Shown: positions 25,564 through 31,097 of the stretch, piece after piece
How positions within the stretch are numbered: the first letter of the stretch is position 1
Layout: each line of letters begins with the position of its first letter
From: a bacterium
Lineage (GTDB): Bacteria; Cyanobacteriota; Vampirovibrionia; Gastranaerophilales; Gastranaerophilaceae
Length of the DNA stretch: 58,398 nt
NCBI GenBank assembly: GCA_017942035.1
Contig: JAGAVG010000083.1
Coordinates: 1-58,398, forward strand
Reading direction: 5' to 3'
Made by a program: the position numbers and the translations under genes
Notes under the pieces: model-generated
The model's input: the letters and a program-made list of their open reading frames with translations, nothing else
What the model was told of the DNA's origin: nothing
The model's database searches: none

Positions 25564-26103
25564 ATGGCTAAATTTGTATGTACAGTATGCGGTTGGTCAA
25601 CAGAGAGCGATAAAGCGCCTGATAGATGCCCGTTATGCGGAGCAACAACATTCAAAGAAGTTGGCGGAGCTGAAAAAACCTACGCTTGTGAACATAATGT
25701 AGGCGACGGAAAAGTTGAAGATAAAGAAATTCTTGAAGGTTTAAGAGCTAATTTTGCCGGAGAATGCACAGAAGTCGGTATGTACCTTGCAATGTCAAGA
25801 GTAGCTGAAAGAGAAGGATATCCGGAAGTTGCCGAAGCTTATAAAAGATATGCATTTGAAGAAGCTGAACACGCCGCTAAATTTGCTGAATTGCTCGGTG
25901 AAGTTGTAACAGATTCAACAAAGAAAAATCTTGAATTGAGAGCAGATGCCGAACACGGTGCTTGCGAAGGAAAATTAGTTATCGCAAAACGTGCAAAAGA
26001 ATTAGGCTATGATGCAATTCATGATACAGTTCATGAAATGGCAAAAGATGAAGCCCGTCATGGCAAAGGTTTTGATGGACTTTTGAAAAGATACTTTTCA
26101 TAG
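25564..26103 (+). CDS. Rubrerythrin with N-terminal rubredoxin domain
   Basis: 179 aa. Peroxide-reducing non-haem diiron protein of anaerobes. Domain order is reversed compared with classical rubrerythrin: the rubredoxin FeCys4 site (CTVCGW...CPLCGA) is at residues 4-25, then a four-helix ferritin-like domain with ExxH pairs ([10 protein letters not shown] near 105 and DEARHGKGF near 165). Start at 25564 because AAAGGTGG precedes it. Ends in a strong terminator. Confidence 0.93.
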   Translation: MAKFVCTVCGWSTESDKAPDRCPLCGATTFKEVGGAEKTYACEHNVGDGKVEDKEILEGLRANFAGECTEVGMYLAMSRVAEREGYPEVAEAYKRYAFEEAEHAAKFAELLGEVVTDSTKKNLELRADAEHGACEGKLVIAKRAKELGYDAIHDTVHEMAKDEARHGKGFDGLLKRYFS

Positions 26104-26126
26104 AGTTTATATAAAATAAAACAATG

Positions 26127-26160
26127 AACGGCGGATTTTGTTTAAAAATCCGCCGTTTTT
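26127..26160 (+). terminator. Strong bidirectional terminator
   Basis: AACGGCGGATTT (26127-26138), 7-nt loop, AAATCCGCCGTT (26146-26157), then T-run. The perfect 12-bp stem lies between the convergent rubrerythrin and pseudopilin genes. Confidence 0.92.
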
Positions 26161-26165
26161 ATTGC

Positions 26166-27212
26166 TTACCAAGGATAATCATCTTTAATTTGCCAACCGT
26201 CAAACATAATAAGCCCTGCACATAAACTTTTCCTCTCATTGTTTCGATTACATCCCACAAAACTATTATCTCTCCAAAAAGCTCTGGTATTGGTATCTTG
26301 CCCGCTAAGAGAGTAGTCGTAAGGCCGAACAGCAGCCATACTTGTATCGAGAACAGAATGATAATAACCTTGACGGCCACTAACAAAAAATACAAATTGA
26401 TTTTTACCATTTTGCATTTTTTTATTCAAACTTAAAGTTACAAATACATGAACTCTATTATCGCTATTAAACCAGAAAGATAAAATAGTACCATTGGTAA
26501 TTTTTACTGATACGAGATTAGATAACCTATCACCCAATCCGGGTTCATTCAAATACTGTGGCGGAGTTGGATTAATGATATCAGTGTATTTTAGGTATGG
26601 ACATATATATTGTTTTAGCCAAACTTCTACAGCATCGCTGTTATTATCAATTGGCCAAGTCCAATCATCTATTGAACCATTTTCTACTTCGGATAATTTA
26701 ACAGCTTGAGATAAAACAGTGTAAGCATGTTTTAAACGGTTAACAGTAACCTGTTTTTGATACTTAGTAATCAACGCCGGCATGGTCATCGCAGCAACAA
26801 TACCGATTATGCCGAGGGTGATTAGGACTTCAGCCAAAGTAAAGGCAACTTTTTTAAAAGACGCTAAGACATTAAGACGCTGAGACGCTAAGTTCATTTC
26901 AGAATGACATGCTGTTTTATTTTTCCTCGCCCCTTGTGGAGCAAAGGGAACAGGCGCAACGCAGTGAGCCTTGTGACCCTGCTTCCCGCAGCGAAGCGGA
27001 GTGGTGAGAGGGGCGGGGTGAGGGGTTAAAGTCGCGTTAGTGGTGGTGGGATTATTATGAGATCCTGAAACACGGAGGTTAATCCGACGTTCAGCATGAC
27101 ATGTTTTTGACGAGATTGCCGCGCTCATTTCATTCGCTCGCGATGATGATATCGGCTTGTCTTCTTGGCTTCTTGTCCTCTGTTCTTCATTTATCATACT
27201 TTTATTCTCCAT
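26166..27212 (-). CDS. Pseudopilin with long repeat-encoded leader
   Basis: 348 aa. Class III signal FTLAEVLITLGIIGIVAAMT begins near residue 122 with Ala at -1, then a hydrophobic helix and soluble domain ending GWQIKDDYPW. The leader between the start and the signal is largely translated repeat DNA: CATGACATG stem, GGGGTGAGGGGT, an 85-bp GC-rich module also at 14088-14172, and a GACGCTAAGAC tandem. The start is uncertain. ATG at 27212 has no ribosome site; the AAAGGA just upstream serves an ATG in another frame that stops after 8 codons; ATG at 27197 matches the ATGATAAA start context of the pilin at 484. A Met just before the signal (MNLASQRLN) is another option. Confidence 0.7.
   Translation of the reverse strand: MENKSMINEEQRTRSQEDKPISSSRANEMSAAISSKTCHAERRINLRVSGSHNNPTTTNATLTPHPAPLTTPLRCGKQGHKAHCVAPVPFAPQGARKNKTACHSEMNLASQRLNVLASFKKVAFTLAEVLITLGIIGIVAAMTMPALITKYQKQVTVNRLKHAYTVLSQAVKLSEVENGSIDDWTWPIDNNSDAVEVWLKQYICPYLKYTDIINPTPPQYLNEPGLGDRLSNLVSVKITNGTILSFWFNSDNRVHVFVTLSLNKKMQNGKNQFVFFVSGRQGYYHSVLDTSMAAVRPYDYSLSGQDTNTRAFWRDNSFVGCNRNNERKSLCAGLIMFDGWQIKDDYPW
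26931..27150. repeat. Repeat modules read as pseudopilin leader
   Basis: Contains the GC-rich module CGCCCCTTGTGGAGCAAAGG...CGGAGTGGTGAGAGG, near-identical to 14088-14172, the stem-loop module ending CAGCATGACATG, and a GAGATTGCCGCGCTCATTTC...CTCGCGATGA module. All three families are intergenic elsewhere, yet here they stay open in the pilin frame. Confidence 0.8.
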
Positions 27213-27241
27213 ATTTTCATTAATTATCCTTTAAATTCATG

Positions 27242-27406
27242 CACCATAATTTATATTTTGGTGCGAGTGGGCCTGAAACTCACTAAAATATACCTTTTCA
27301 AAATTCGAAAAATCACCTAAAAAATCAAAAAGACCACTTGAAAAGTATCCGAAAGTATTGTATAATAAGGCTATAAAAAACTCGCACCAAAATATAAAAT
27401 TTGGTG
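27242..27406. repeat. 165-bp element with 27-bp inverted ends, copy 2
   Basis: Arms 27242-27268 and 27380-27406 match at 25 of 27 positions, including 17 consecutive identical bases (TATATTTTGGTGCGAGT and its complement). The 111-bp interior holds TTGAAA (27338-27343), 17 bp, TATAAT (27361-27366), pointing right, away from the pseudopilin. Same length and relative orientation as copy 1. Candidate invertible promoter. Confidence 0.7.
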
Positions 27407-27475
27407 TATTTTTTTGTTAAATTTTATTATAAAAAATGTTAGGGTAAAAACTCTATCGGCATTCTTCTCTTTAAC

Positions 27476-27504
27476 TTGACTACCCCTATTTAGCAAGTTA
27501 TAAT
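27476..27504 (+). promoter_or_regulatory. Promoter of NifU-like gene
   Basis: TTGACT (27476-27481), 17-bp spacer, TATAAT (27499-27504), about 25 nt before the Shine-Dalgarno GAAGGGAG. The next gene therefore does not need the promoter inside the 165-bp element. Confidence 0.8.
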
Positions 27505-27535
27505 TTTTTTGTATATAACCGAAGGGAGTATAGAA

Positions 27536-28240
27536 ATGTTGGATCGTATACAAATTACAAAAGAAGTAGAAGAAATGTGCTGCGTAAAACGCGGTGTAAA
27601 AGGTGTACCTGCTCCTATCCCTCAAGAAGGTGAATGGACAAAATGTAAGGAAATCAAAGATATTTCAGGTCTTACTCACGGCTGTGGATGCTGTGCACCT
27701 CAACAAGGTACTTGTAAATTAACTCTTAATGTTAAAGATGGTATTATTCAAGAAGCTCTTGTTGAAACTATCGGATGTTCCGGTATGACTCACTCTGCCG
27801 CTATGGCCGGTGAAATCCTTCCGGGTAAAACAATCCTCGAAGCTTTAAATACTGACCTTGTGTGTGACGCTATTAACGTTGCTATGAGAGAATTGTTCTT
27901 GCAAATCGTTTACGGACGTACTCAAACTGCTTTCTCTGAAAATGGTTTGCCGGTTGGTGCCGGACTTGAAGATTTAGGAAAAGGTCTCCGTTCTCAAGTT
28001 GGTACAATTTATTCAACTAAACAAAAAGGCCCTAGATATCTTGAACTTGCAGAAGGTTATGTTCTTGAATTAGGTCTTGATAAAAATGATGAAGTTATCG
28101 GATATAAATTTGTTCACCTTGGTAAATTTATGGAAGCTGTTAAAAAAGGCATGGATCCGAAAGAAGCGCTTGAAAAATTCACTAGCACTTACGGAAGATT
28201 TGCTGATGCAGTGAAAAAAATTGACCCGAGAGTAGAATAA
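27536..28240 (+). CDS. NifU-N/IscU-like Fe-S scaffold-type protein
   Basis: 234 aa. Start at 27536 behind GAAGGGAG. N-terminal Cys pair (EMCCVKRGVKG), then HGCGCCAPQQGTCKLTL near 52-68 and ETIGCSGMTHSAAMAGEIL near 82-100, which is the pattern of NifU N-terminal scaffolds in anaerobes. A C-terminal segment of about 90 residues is specific to this subgroup. It is followed by the GGGtGRT protein gene, its usual neighbour in gut anaerobes as I recall the family. Role in cluster assembly is inferred. Confidence 0.8.
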   Translation: MLDRIQITKEVEEMCCVKRGVKGVPAPIPQEGEWTKCKEIKDISGLTHGCGCCAPQQGTCKLTLNVKDGIIQEALVETIGCSGMTHSAAMAGEILPGKTILEALNTDLVCDAINVAMRELFLQIVYGRTQTAFSENGLPVGAGLEDLGKGLRSQVGTIYSTKQKGPRYLELAEGYVLELGLDKNDEVIGYKFVHLGKFMEAVKKGMDPKEALEKFTSTYGRFADAVKKIDPRVE

Positions 28241-28241
28241 A

Positions 28242-28320
28242 GTTAGTAAGTAACAAGGTGAGTAAGTGTGTAGGAACAAGTCTTACTAACTTCCTAACTC
28301 AATAACTTACTACCTGATAA
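28242..28320. repeat. AGTTAGTAAG inverted repeat between the two genes
   Basis: AGTTAGTAAG near 28242 is matched by CTTACTAACT near 28283, with related GTGAGTAAGT/AACTTACTA segments on both sides. The C/T-rich family is the same as in the tails of the 207-bp repeats. It may fold as an intercistronic hairpin. Confidence 0.55.
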
Positions 28321-28334
28321 ATGAGGAAAATAAA

Positions 28335-29339
28335 ATGACAGTAAAATTTGAAGGACAAGATAGACGTCAGGCAAAATTAAATAAAATTTTACCTGAATTT
28401 GGTTTCAAATCTTTGGAAGAAGCACAAGAACTTTGTGCATCAAAAGGTATTAACGTTGATGAAATCGTTAAAGGTATTCAGCCTATCGCATTTGAAAATG
28501 CTGTTTGGGCATATACATTAGGTTGTGCAATCGCACTTAAAAAAGAAGCAAAATCAGCCGCTGAAGCTGCAAGTTTGATAGGTGAAGGCCTTCAAGCTTT
28601 CGCAGTTCCTGGTTCTGTTGGTGATACAAGAAAAGTTGGTATCGGCCACGGTAACTTGGGTGCAATGCTTTTGAGTGAAGAAACAAAATGTTTCTGTTTC
28701 TTGGCAGGTCACGAATCTTTCGCTGCTGCTGAAGGTGCAATAGGTATTGCAAGAAACGCTAACAAAGTAAGAAAAAATCCTTTGAGAGTTATCTTGAACG
28801 GTCTTGGTAAGGATGCCGCTTATGTAATTTCAAGAATTAACGGATTTACTCACGTTGAAACTGAATATAACTACAAAACAGGCGAGTTGAAAGTTGTTAA
28901 AGAAACTCCGTTCTCAGAAGGTGAAAGAGCATCAGTAAAATGCTACGGTGCTGACGATGTATCAGAAGGTGTTGCAATTATGATTAAAGAAGGTGTTGAT
29001 GTATCTATCACAGGTAACTCAACTAACCCGACACGTTTCCAACATCCGGTTGCCGGAACTTACAAAAAATGGTGTTTCGAAAACGATAGAAAATACTTCT
29101 CAGTAGCATCCGGCGGTGGTACAGGAAGAACTCTTCACCCTGATAACGTTGCCGCAGGCCCTGCTTCTTACGGTATGACAGATACTATGGGAAGAATGCA
29201 CGGTGACGCTCAGTTTGCCGGTTCTTCATCAGTTCCAGCTCACGTAGAAATGATGGGTGTAATCGGTATGGGTAACAACCCTATGGTTGGTGCTACTGTT
29301 GCTTGTGCTGTTGCAGTTGACAAAGCTTTGAGAGGTTAA
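28335..29339 (+). CDS. GGGtGRT family protein
   Basis: 334 aa, function not established. Named for the C-terminal signature, here SGGGTGRTLHPDNVAAGPAS near residue 256. Other conserved blocks are GSVGDTRKVGIGHGNLGAML near 95 and AGHESFAAAEGAIGIARNANK near 127. Glycine-rich and soluble. GAGGAAA lies 5 nt upstream. It probably shares a transcript with the NifU-like gene, pointing to an Fe-S or metal-related role; that is inference. Confidence 0.87.
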   Translation: MTVKFEGQDRRQAKLNKILPEFGFKSLEEAQELCASKGINVDEIVKGIQPIAFENAVWAYTLGCAIALKKEAKSAAEAASLIGEGLQAFAVPGSVGDTRKVGIGHGNLGAMLLSEETKCFCFLAGHESFAAAEGAIGIARNANKVRKNPLRVILNGLGKDAAYVISRINGFTHVETEYNYKTGELKVVKETPFSEGERASVKCYGADDVSEGVAIMIKEGVDVSITGNSTNPTRFQHPVAGTYKKWCFENDRKYFSVASGGGTGRTLHPDNVAAGPASYGMTDTMGRMHGDAQFAGSSSVPAHVEMMGVIGMGNNPMVGATVACAVAVDKALRG

Positions 29340-29366
29340 TTTATTTAATTTTCTCGATGAAATTTT

Positions 29367-29398
29367 AAAAAGCCCTCGTTCGGGGGCTTTTTATTTTT
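29367..29398. terminator. Bidirectional terminator
   Basis: AAAAAGCCCTCGTTCGGGGG then CTTTTTATTTTT. It ends the GGGtGRT gene and lies at the 3' end of the convergent small gene. Confidence 0.85.
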
Positions 29399-29585
29399 CG
29401 ATTTCATTATTACTTTTTTGTTTTTCTCTGTATTGTTCTTGCATTAGTTTGAAATATCGGATAATATGTAACCTTGCCCATGTTTCGCAAATAGCATCTA
29501 TCATATATTGTAAGTCATCTTCTATGCTATCCATGATAATTGTCGTTTTCTTAATCATTTGTTCTTCAAAGTAATCATTTGACAT
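29391..29585 (-). CDS. Small helical protein beside XRE regulator
   Basis: 64 aa, MSNDYFEEQMIKKTTIIMDS..., strongly acidic then basic, predicted all-helical, no membrane segment. Ribosome site AAGGAGA. Divergent from the XRE gene at 29663, with an operator-like inverted repeat between them. Unknown function; a regulator partner or an accessory remnant are both possible. Confidence 0.6.
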   Translation of the reverse strand: MSNDYFEEQMIKKTTIIMDSIEDDLQYMIDAICETWARLHIIRYFKLMQEQYREKQKSNNEIEK

Positions 29586-29598
29586 TTTTGTCTCCTTA

Positions 29599-29623
29599 TA
29601 TATTGTGGGTTACTCACGATATA
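29599..29623. promoter_or_regulatory. Operator-like inverted repeat
   Basis: TATATTGTG, 7-bp spacer, CACGATATA (one mismatch), between divergent genes and close to both start regions. A plausible binding site for the XRE protein encoded next to it. Confidence 0.45.
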
Positions 29624-29662
29624 TCATATGGAAAATTGATTGTCAACTGATATACTGTGAAT

Positions 29663-29890
29663 ATGAATAATAAATCAGATACAATTACCTATAAACTGGG
29701 TAAAAAGATTAAAATAGAACGAATTAAAAGAGATATTTCTCAAGAGCAACTTGCTGAGCTGGCAGGTGTTGGAACAAATACAATAAGTGGCATAGAGCGT
29801 GGTGTTCAATCACCAACAGTTGAAACTGTAGGAGCCATTGCAAAAGCTTTGGATATCGAGCTTTACAAGTTGTTTATTTTTGATATTTAA
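29663..29890 (+). CDS. XRE-family transcriptional regulator, leaderless
   Basis: 75 aa, essentially a single Cro/C1 helix-turn-helix: KIKIERIKRDISQEQLAELA, then GVGTNTISGIERGVQSPTVE. Start at ATG 29663, because TATACT (29651-29656, extended by TG upstream) ends 6 nt before it; an in-frame GTG at 29657 touches the -10 box. It lies directly upstream of the four-unit peptide array and reads toward it, so it may regulate the array. Confidence 0.85.
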   Translation: MNNKSDTITYKLGKKIKIERIKRDISQEQLAELAGVGTNTISGIERGVQSPTVETVGAIAKALDIELYKLFIFDI

Positions 29891-29931
29891 ATTTTAGATT
29901 GACATTTACAGGAAATATTGTTAATATAATT

Positions 29932-30136
29932 AAGAGGGTAAAAGCTTCTTAAATATCATATCCATATCTTAACGGCACGAACTGAAAATTTGTTAAACCG
30001 TTAAAGAAAGGAGGTGATAATAGTGATTTTCACGATAAGTGAAAAAGCGCTAATGCTTATCTTGTTGATAGTCATAGCGCTCAAACTAAAAAAATAAGGG
30101 GCTTTTAAAAGTGCGGAGTGCAATCCGCACGCCCTT
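29932..30136 (-). ncRNA. Candidate antisense RNA, unit 1
   Basis: Promoter on the minus strand: TTGAAA (30170-30165), 16 bp, TATAAT (30148-30143) preceded by TG. Start is expected near 30136, inside the 3' arm of the peptide gene's terminator, so the RNA would cover the whole coding region. The 3' end is guessed at the inverse of the sense 5' hairpin. Confidence 0.55.
30023..30097 (+). CDS. Hydrophobic small peptide, array unit 1
   Basis: 24 aa from GTG behind AAAGGAGGTGATAATA. Begins MIFTISEKAL, then a Leu/Ile-rich single helix and a basic end LKLKK. Promoter TTGACA 29899-29904, -10 TAATAT 29922-29927. The coding RNA forms two hairpins: TTTCAC-GATAA-GTGAAA and AGCGCTA...TAGCGCT. The 5' hairpin uses a G-U pair possible only in the sense strand. 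Size, amphipathic ends and antisense promoter fit a membrane-acting type I toxin; a benign small membrane protein is the alternative. Confidence 0.7.
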   Translation: MIFTISEKALMLILLIVIALKLKK

Positions 30137-30142
30137 GTTTTT
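30096..30142 (+). terminator. Terminator of array unit 1
   Basis: Outer AAGGGGC/GCCCTT arms around an inner GTGCGG...CCGCAC hairpin, then GTTTTT. Confidence 0.75.
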
Positions 30143-30238
30143 ATTATAACATACTTTTTAAAGATTTCAAGTGTATTTAATAATTTAAAAATAATTCTGT
30201 TTTTATTGACATTTGTAATGGGAATTGGTATTATAAAC

Positions 30239-30444
30239 AAGAGGGCAAAAGCCTCTTAAATATCATTATCCATATCTTTACGGCACGAACTGAAAATTTG
30301 TTAAACCGTTAAAGAAAGGAGGTGATAAGATGGATTTCAGTATAACTGAAAGAGCACTAGTAATCATTTTACTGATAATACTAGCACTCAAATCCAAATA
30401 ATAAGGGGGCTTTTAAAAGTGCGGAGTGCAATCCGCACACCCTT
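30239..30444 (-). ncRNA. Candidate antisense RNA, unit 2
   Basis: Minus-strand TTGAAA (30478-30473), 16 bp, TATAAT (30456-30451), TG-extended. Expected start near 30444, reading leftward over the terminator and peptide gene 2. The 3' end is approximate. Confidence 0.55.
30330..30401 (+). CDS. Hydrophobic small peptide, array unit 2
   Basis: 23 aa from ATG behind AAAGGAGGTGATAAG. Begins MDFSITERAL, hydrophobic core VIILLIILAL, end KSK. Promoter TTGACA (30206-30211)-17-TATTAT (30229-30234). Hairpin 1 in the coding sequence is TTTCAG-TATAA-CTGAAA: both arms differ from unit 1 but still pair, a compensatory change. It is the most divergent peptide of the four (Asp2, Arg8). Confidence 0.7.
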   Translation: MDFSITERALVIILLIILALKSK

Positions 30445-30450
30445 ATTTTT
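30401..30450 (+). terminator. Terminator of array unit 2
   Basis: Same hairpin as unit 1 (GTGCGG...CCGCAC inside AAGGG/CCCTT arms), then ATTTTTATT. Confidence 0.75.
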
Positions 30451-30545
30451 ATTATAACATATTTTTTAAAGATTTCAAGTGTATTTAATAATTTAAAAAT
30501 AATTCTGTTTTTATTGACATTTGTAATGGAAATTGGTATTATAAA

Positions 30546-30747
30546 CAAGAGGGCAAAGCCTCTTAATATCATATCCATATCTTAACGGCACGAACTGAAA
30601 ATTTGTTAAACCGTTAAAGAGAGGAGGTGATAATAGTGATTTTCGCAATTAGCGAAAAAGCGCTAATGCTTATCTTATTGATAATCATAGCGCTTAAACA
30701 ACACTAAAGGGGCTTTTATGAGGCCGGGCCTAACCGGTCTCGCCCTT
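30546..30747 (-). ncRNA. Candidate antisense RNA, unit 3
   Basis: Minus-strand TTGAAA (30781-30776), 16 bp, TATAAT (30759-30754), TG-extended. Expected start near 30747. The 3' end is approximate. Confidence 0.55.
30636..30707 (+). CDS. Hydrophobic small peptide, array unit 3
   Basis: 23 aa from GTG behind GAGGAGGTGATAATA. Begins MIFAISEKAL, core MLILLIIIAL, end KQH. Promoter TTGACA (30514-30519)-17-TATTAT (30537-30542). Coding hairpin 1 is TTTCGC-AATTA-GCGAAA, again with paired changes; hairpin 2 keeps AGCGCTA...TAGCGCT as in unit 1. Confidence 0.7.
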   Translation: MIFAISEKALMLILLIIIALKQH

Positions 30748-30753
30748 TTCTTT
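30706..30753 (+). terminator. Terminator of array unit 3
   Basis: Different inner hairpin from units 1-2: GAGGCCGG...CCGGTCTC inside AAGGGGC/GCCCTTTT arms. Confidence 0.75.
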
Positions 30754-30849
30754 ATTATAACATATTTTTAAAAGATTTCAAGTGTATTCAATAATTTAAA
30801 AATAATTCTGTTTTTATTGACATTTGTAATGGGAATTGGTATTATAAAC

Positions 30850-31054
30850 AAGAGGGCAAAACCTCTTAATATCATTATCCATATCTTAACGGCGCGAACT
30901 AAAAATTTGTTAAACCGTTAAAGAAAAGAGGTGATAAAAGATGATTTTCACTATAAGTGAAAAAGAACTAGCAATAATCTTGTTGATTATACTAGTTCTC
31001 AAATCAATCTAAAAGGGGCTTTTATGAGGCCGGGCCTAAACCGGTCTCGCCCTT
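30850..31054 (-). ncRNA. Candidate antisense RNA, unit 4
   Basis: Minus-strand TTGAAA (31088-31083), 16 bp, TATAAT (31066-31061), TG-extended. The promoter lies only about 10 bp after the stop codon of the leftward solute-binding gene, with no terminator between, so read-through from that gene could also produce antisense RNA across the array. Confidence 0.55.
30941..31012 (+). CDS. Hydrophobic small peptide, array unit 4
   Basis: 23 aa from ATG behind AAAGAGGTGATAAAAG. Begins MIFTISEKEL, core AIILLIILVL, end KSI. Promoter TTGACA (30817-30822)-17-TATTAT (30840-30845). Hairpin 1 is TTTCAC-TATAA-GTGAAA; hairpin 2 is a perfect AGAACTAG...CTAGTTCT, different bases from units 1 and 3 but fully paired. 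Confidence 0.7.
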   Translation: MIFTISEKELAIILLIILVLKSI

Positions 31055-31060
31055 TCCTAT
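31011..31060 (+). terminator. Terminator of array unit 4
   Basis: GAGGCCGG...CCGGTCTC hairpin as in unit 3, inside AAAGGGGC/GCCCTTT arms. Confidence 0.75.
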
Positions 31061-31097
31061 ATTATAACATATTTTTTGAAGATTTCAAGTGGCAGAT

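Larger units (their letters stand above)
29899..31090 (+). repeat. Four-unit tandem array of tiny peptide genes
   Basis: Four direct repeats with a period of 303-308 bp. Each unit, left to right: TTGACA promoter with 17-bp spacer; 5' hairpin AAGAGG...CCTCTT at the expected transcription start; conserved TATCAT(T)ATCC; TTAACGG...CCGTTAA closing stem; Shine-Dalgarno AGGAGGTGAT or close; a 23-24 codon gene; a branched terminator; and, overlapping it on the other strand, TTGAAA-16-TATAAT with an extended -10. Units 1-2 share one terminator hairpin type, units 3-4 another. Interpreted as a tandem type I toxin-antitoxin array. Confidence 0.8.

Noticed and set aside
30001-30578. Two 65-79 residue minus-strand frames across the array
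   Set aside because: They are antisense to the small peptide genes, terminators and promoter regions, run through the antisense promoter, and have no ribosome site; they exist because the units are AT-rich duplicates.
29899-31090. CRISPR-like array because of regular repeats
   Set aside because: Units are about 306 bp with genes, promoters and terminators; there are no short identical repeats with unique spacers and no cas genes.
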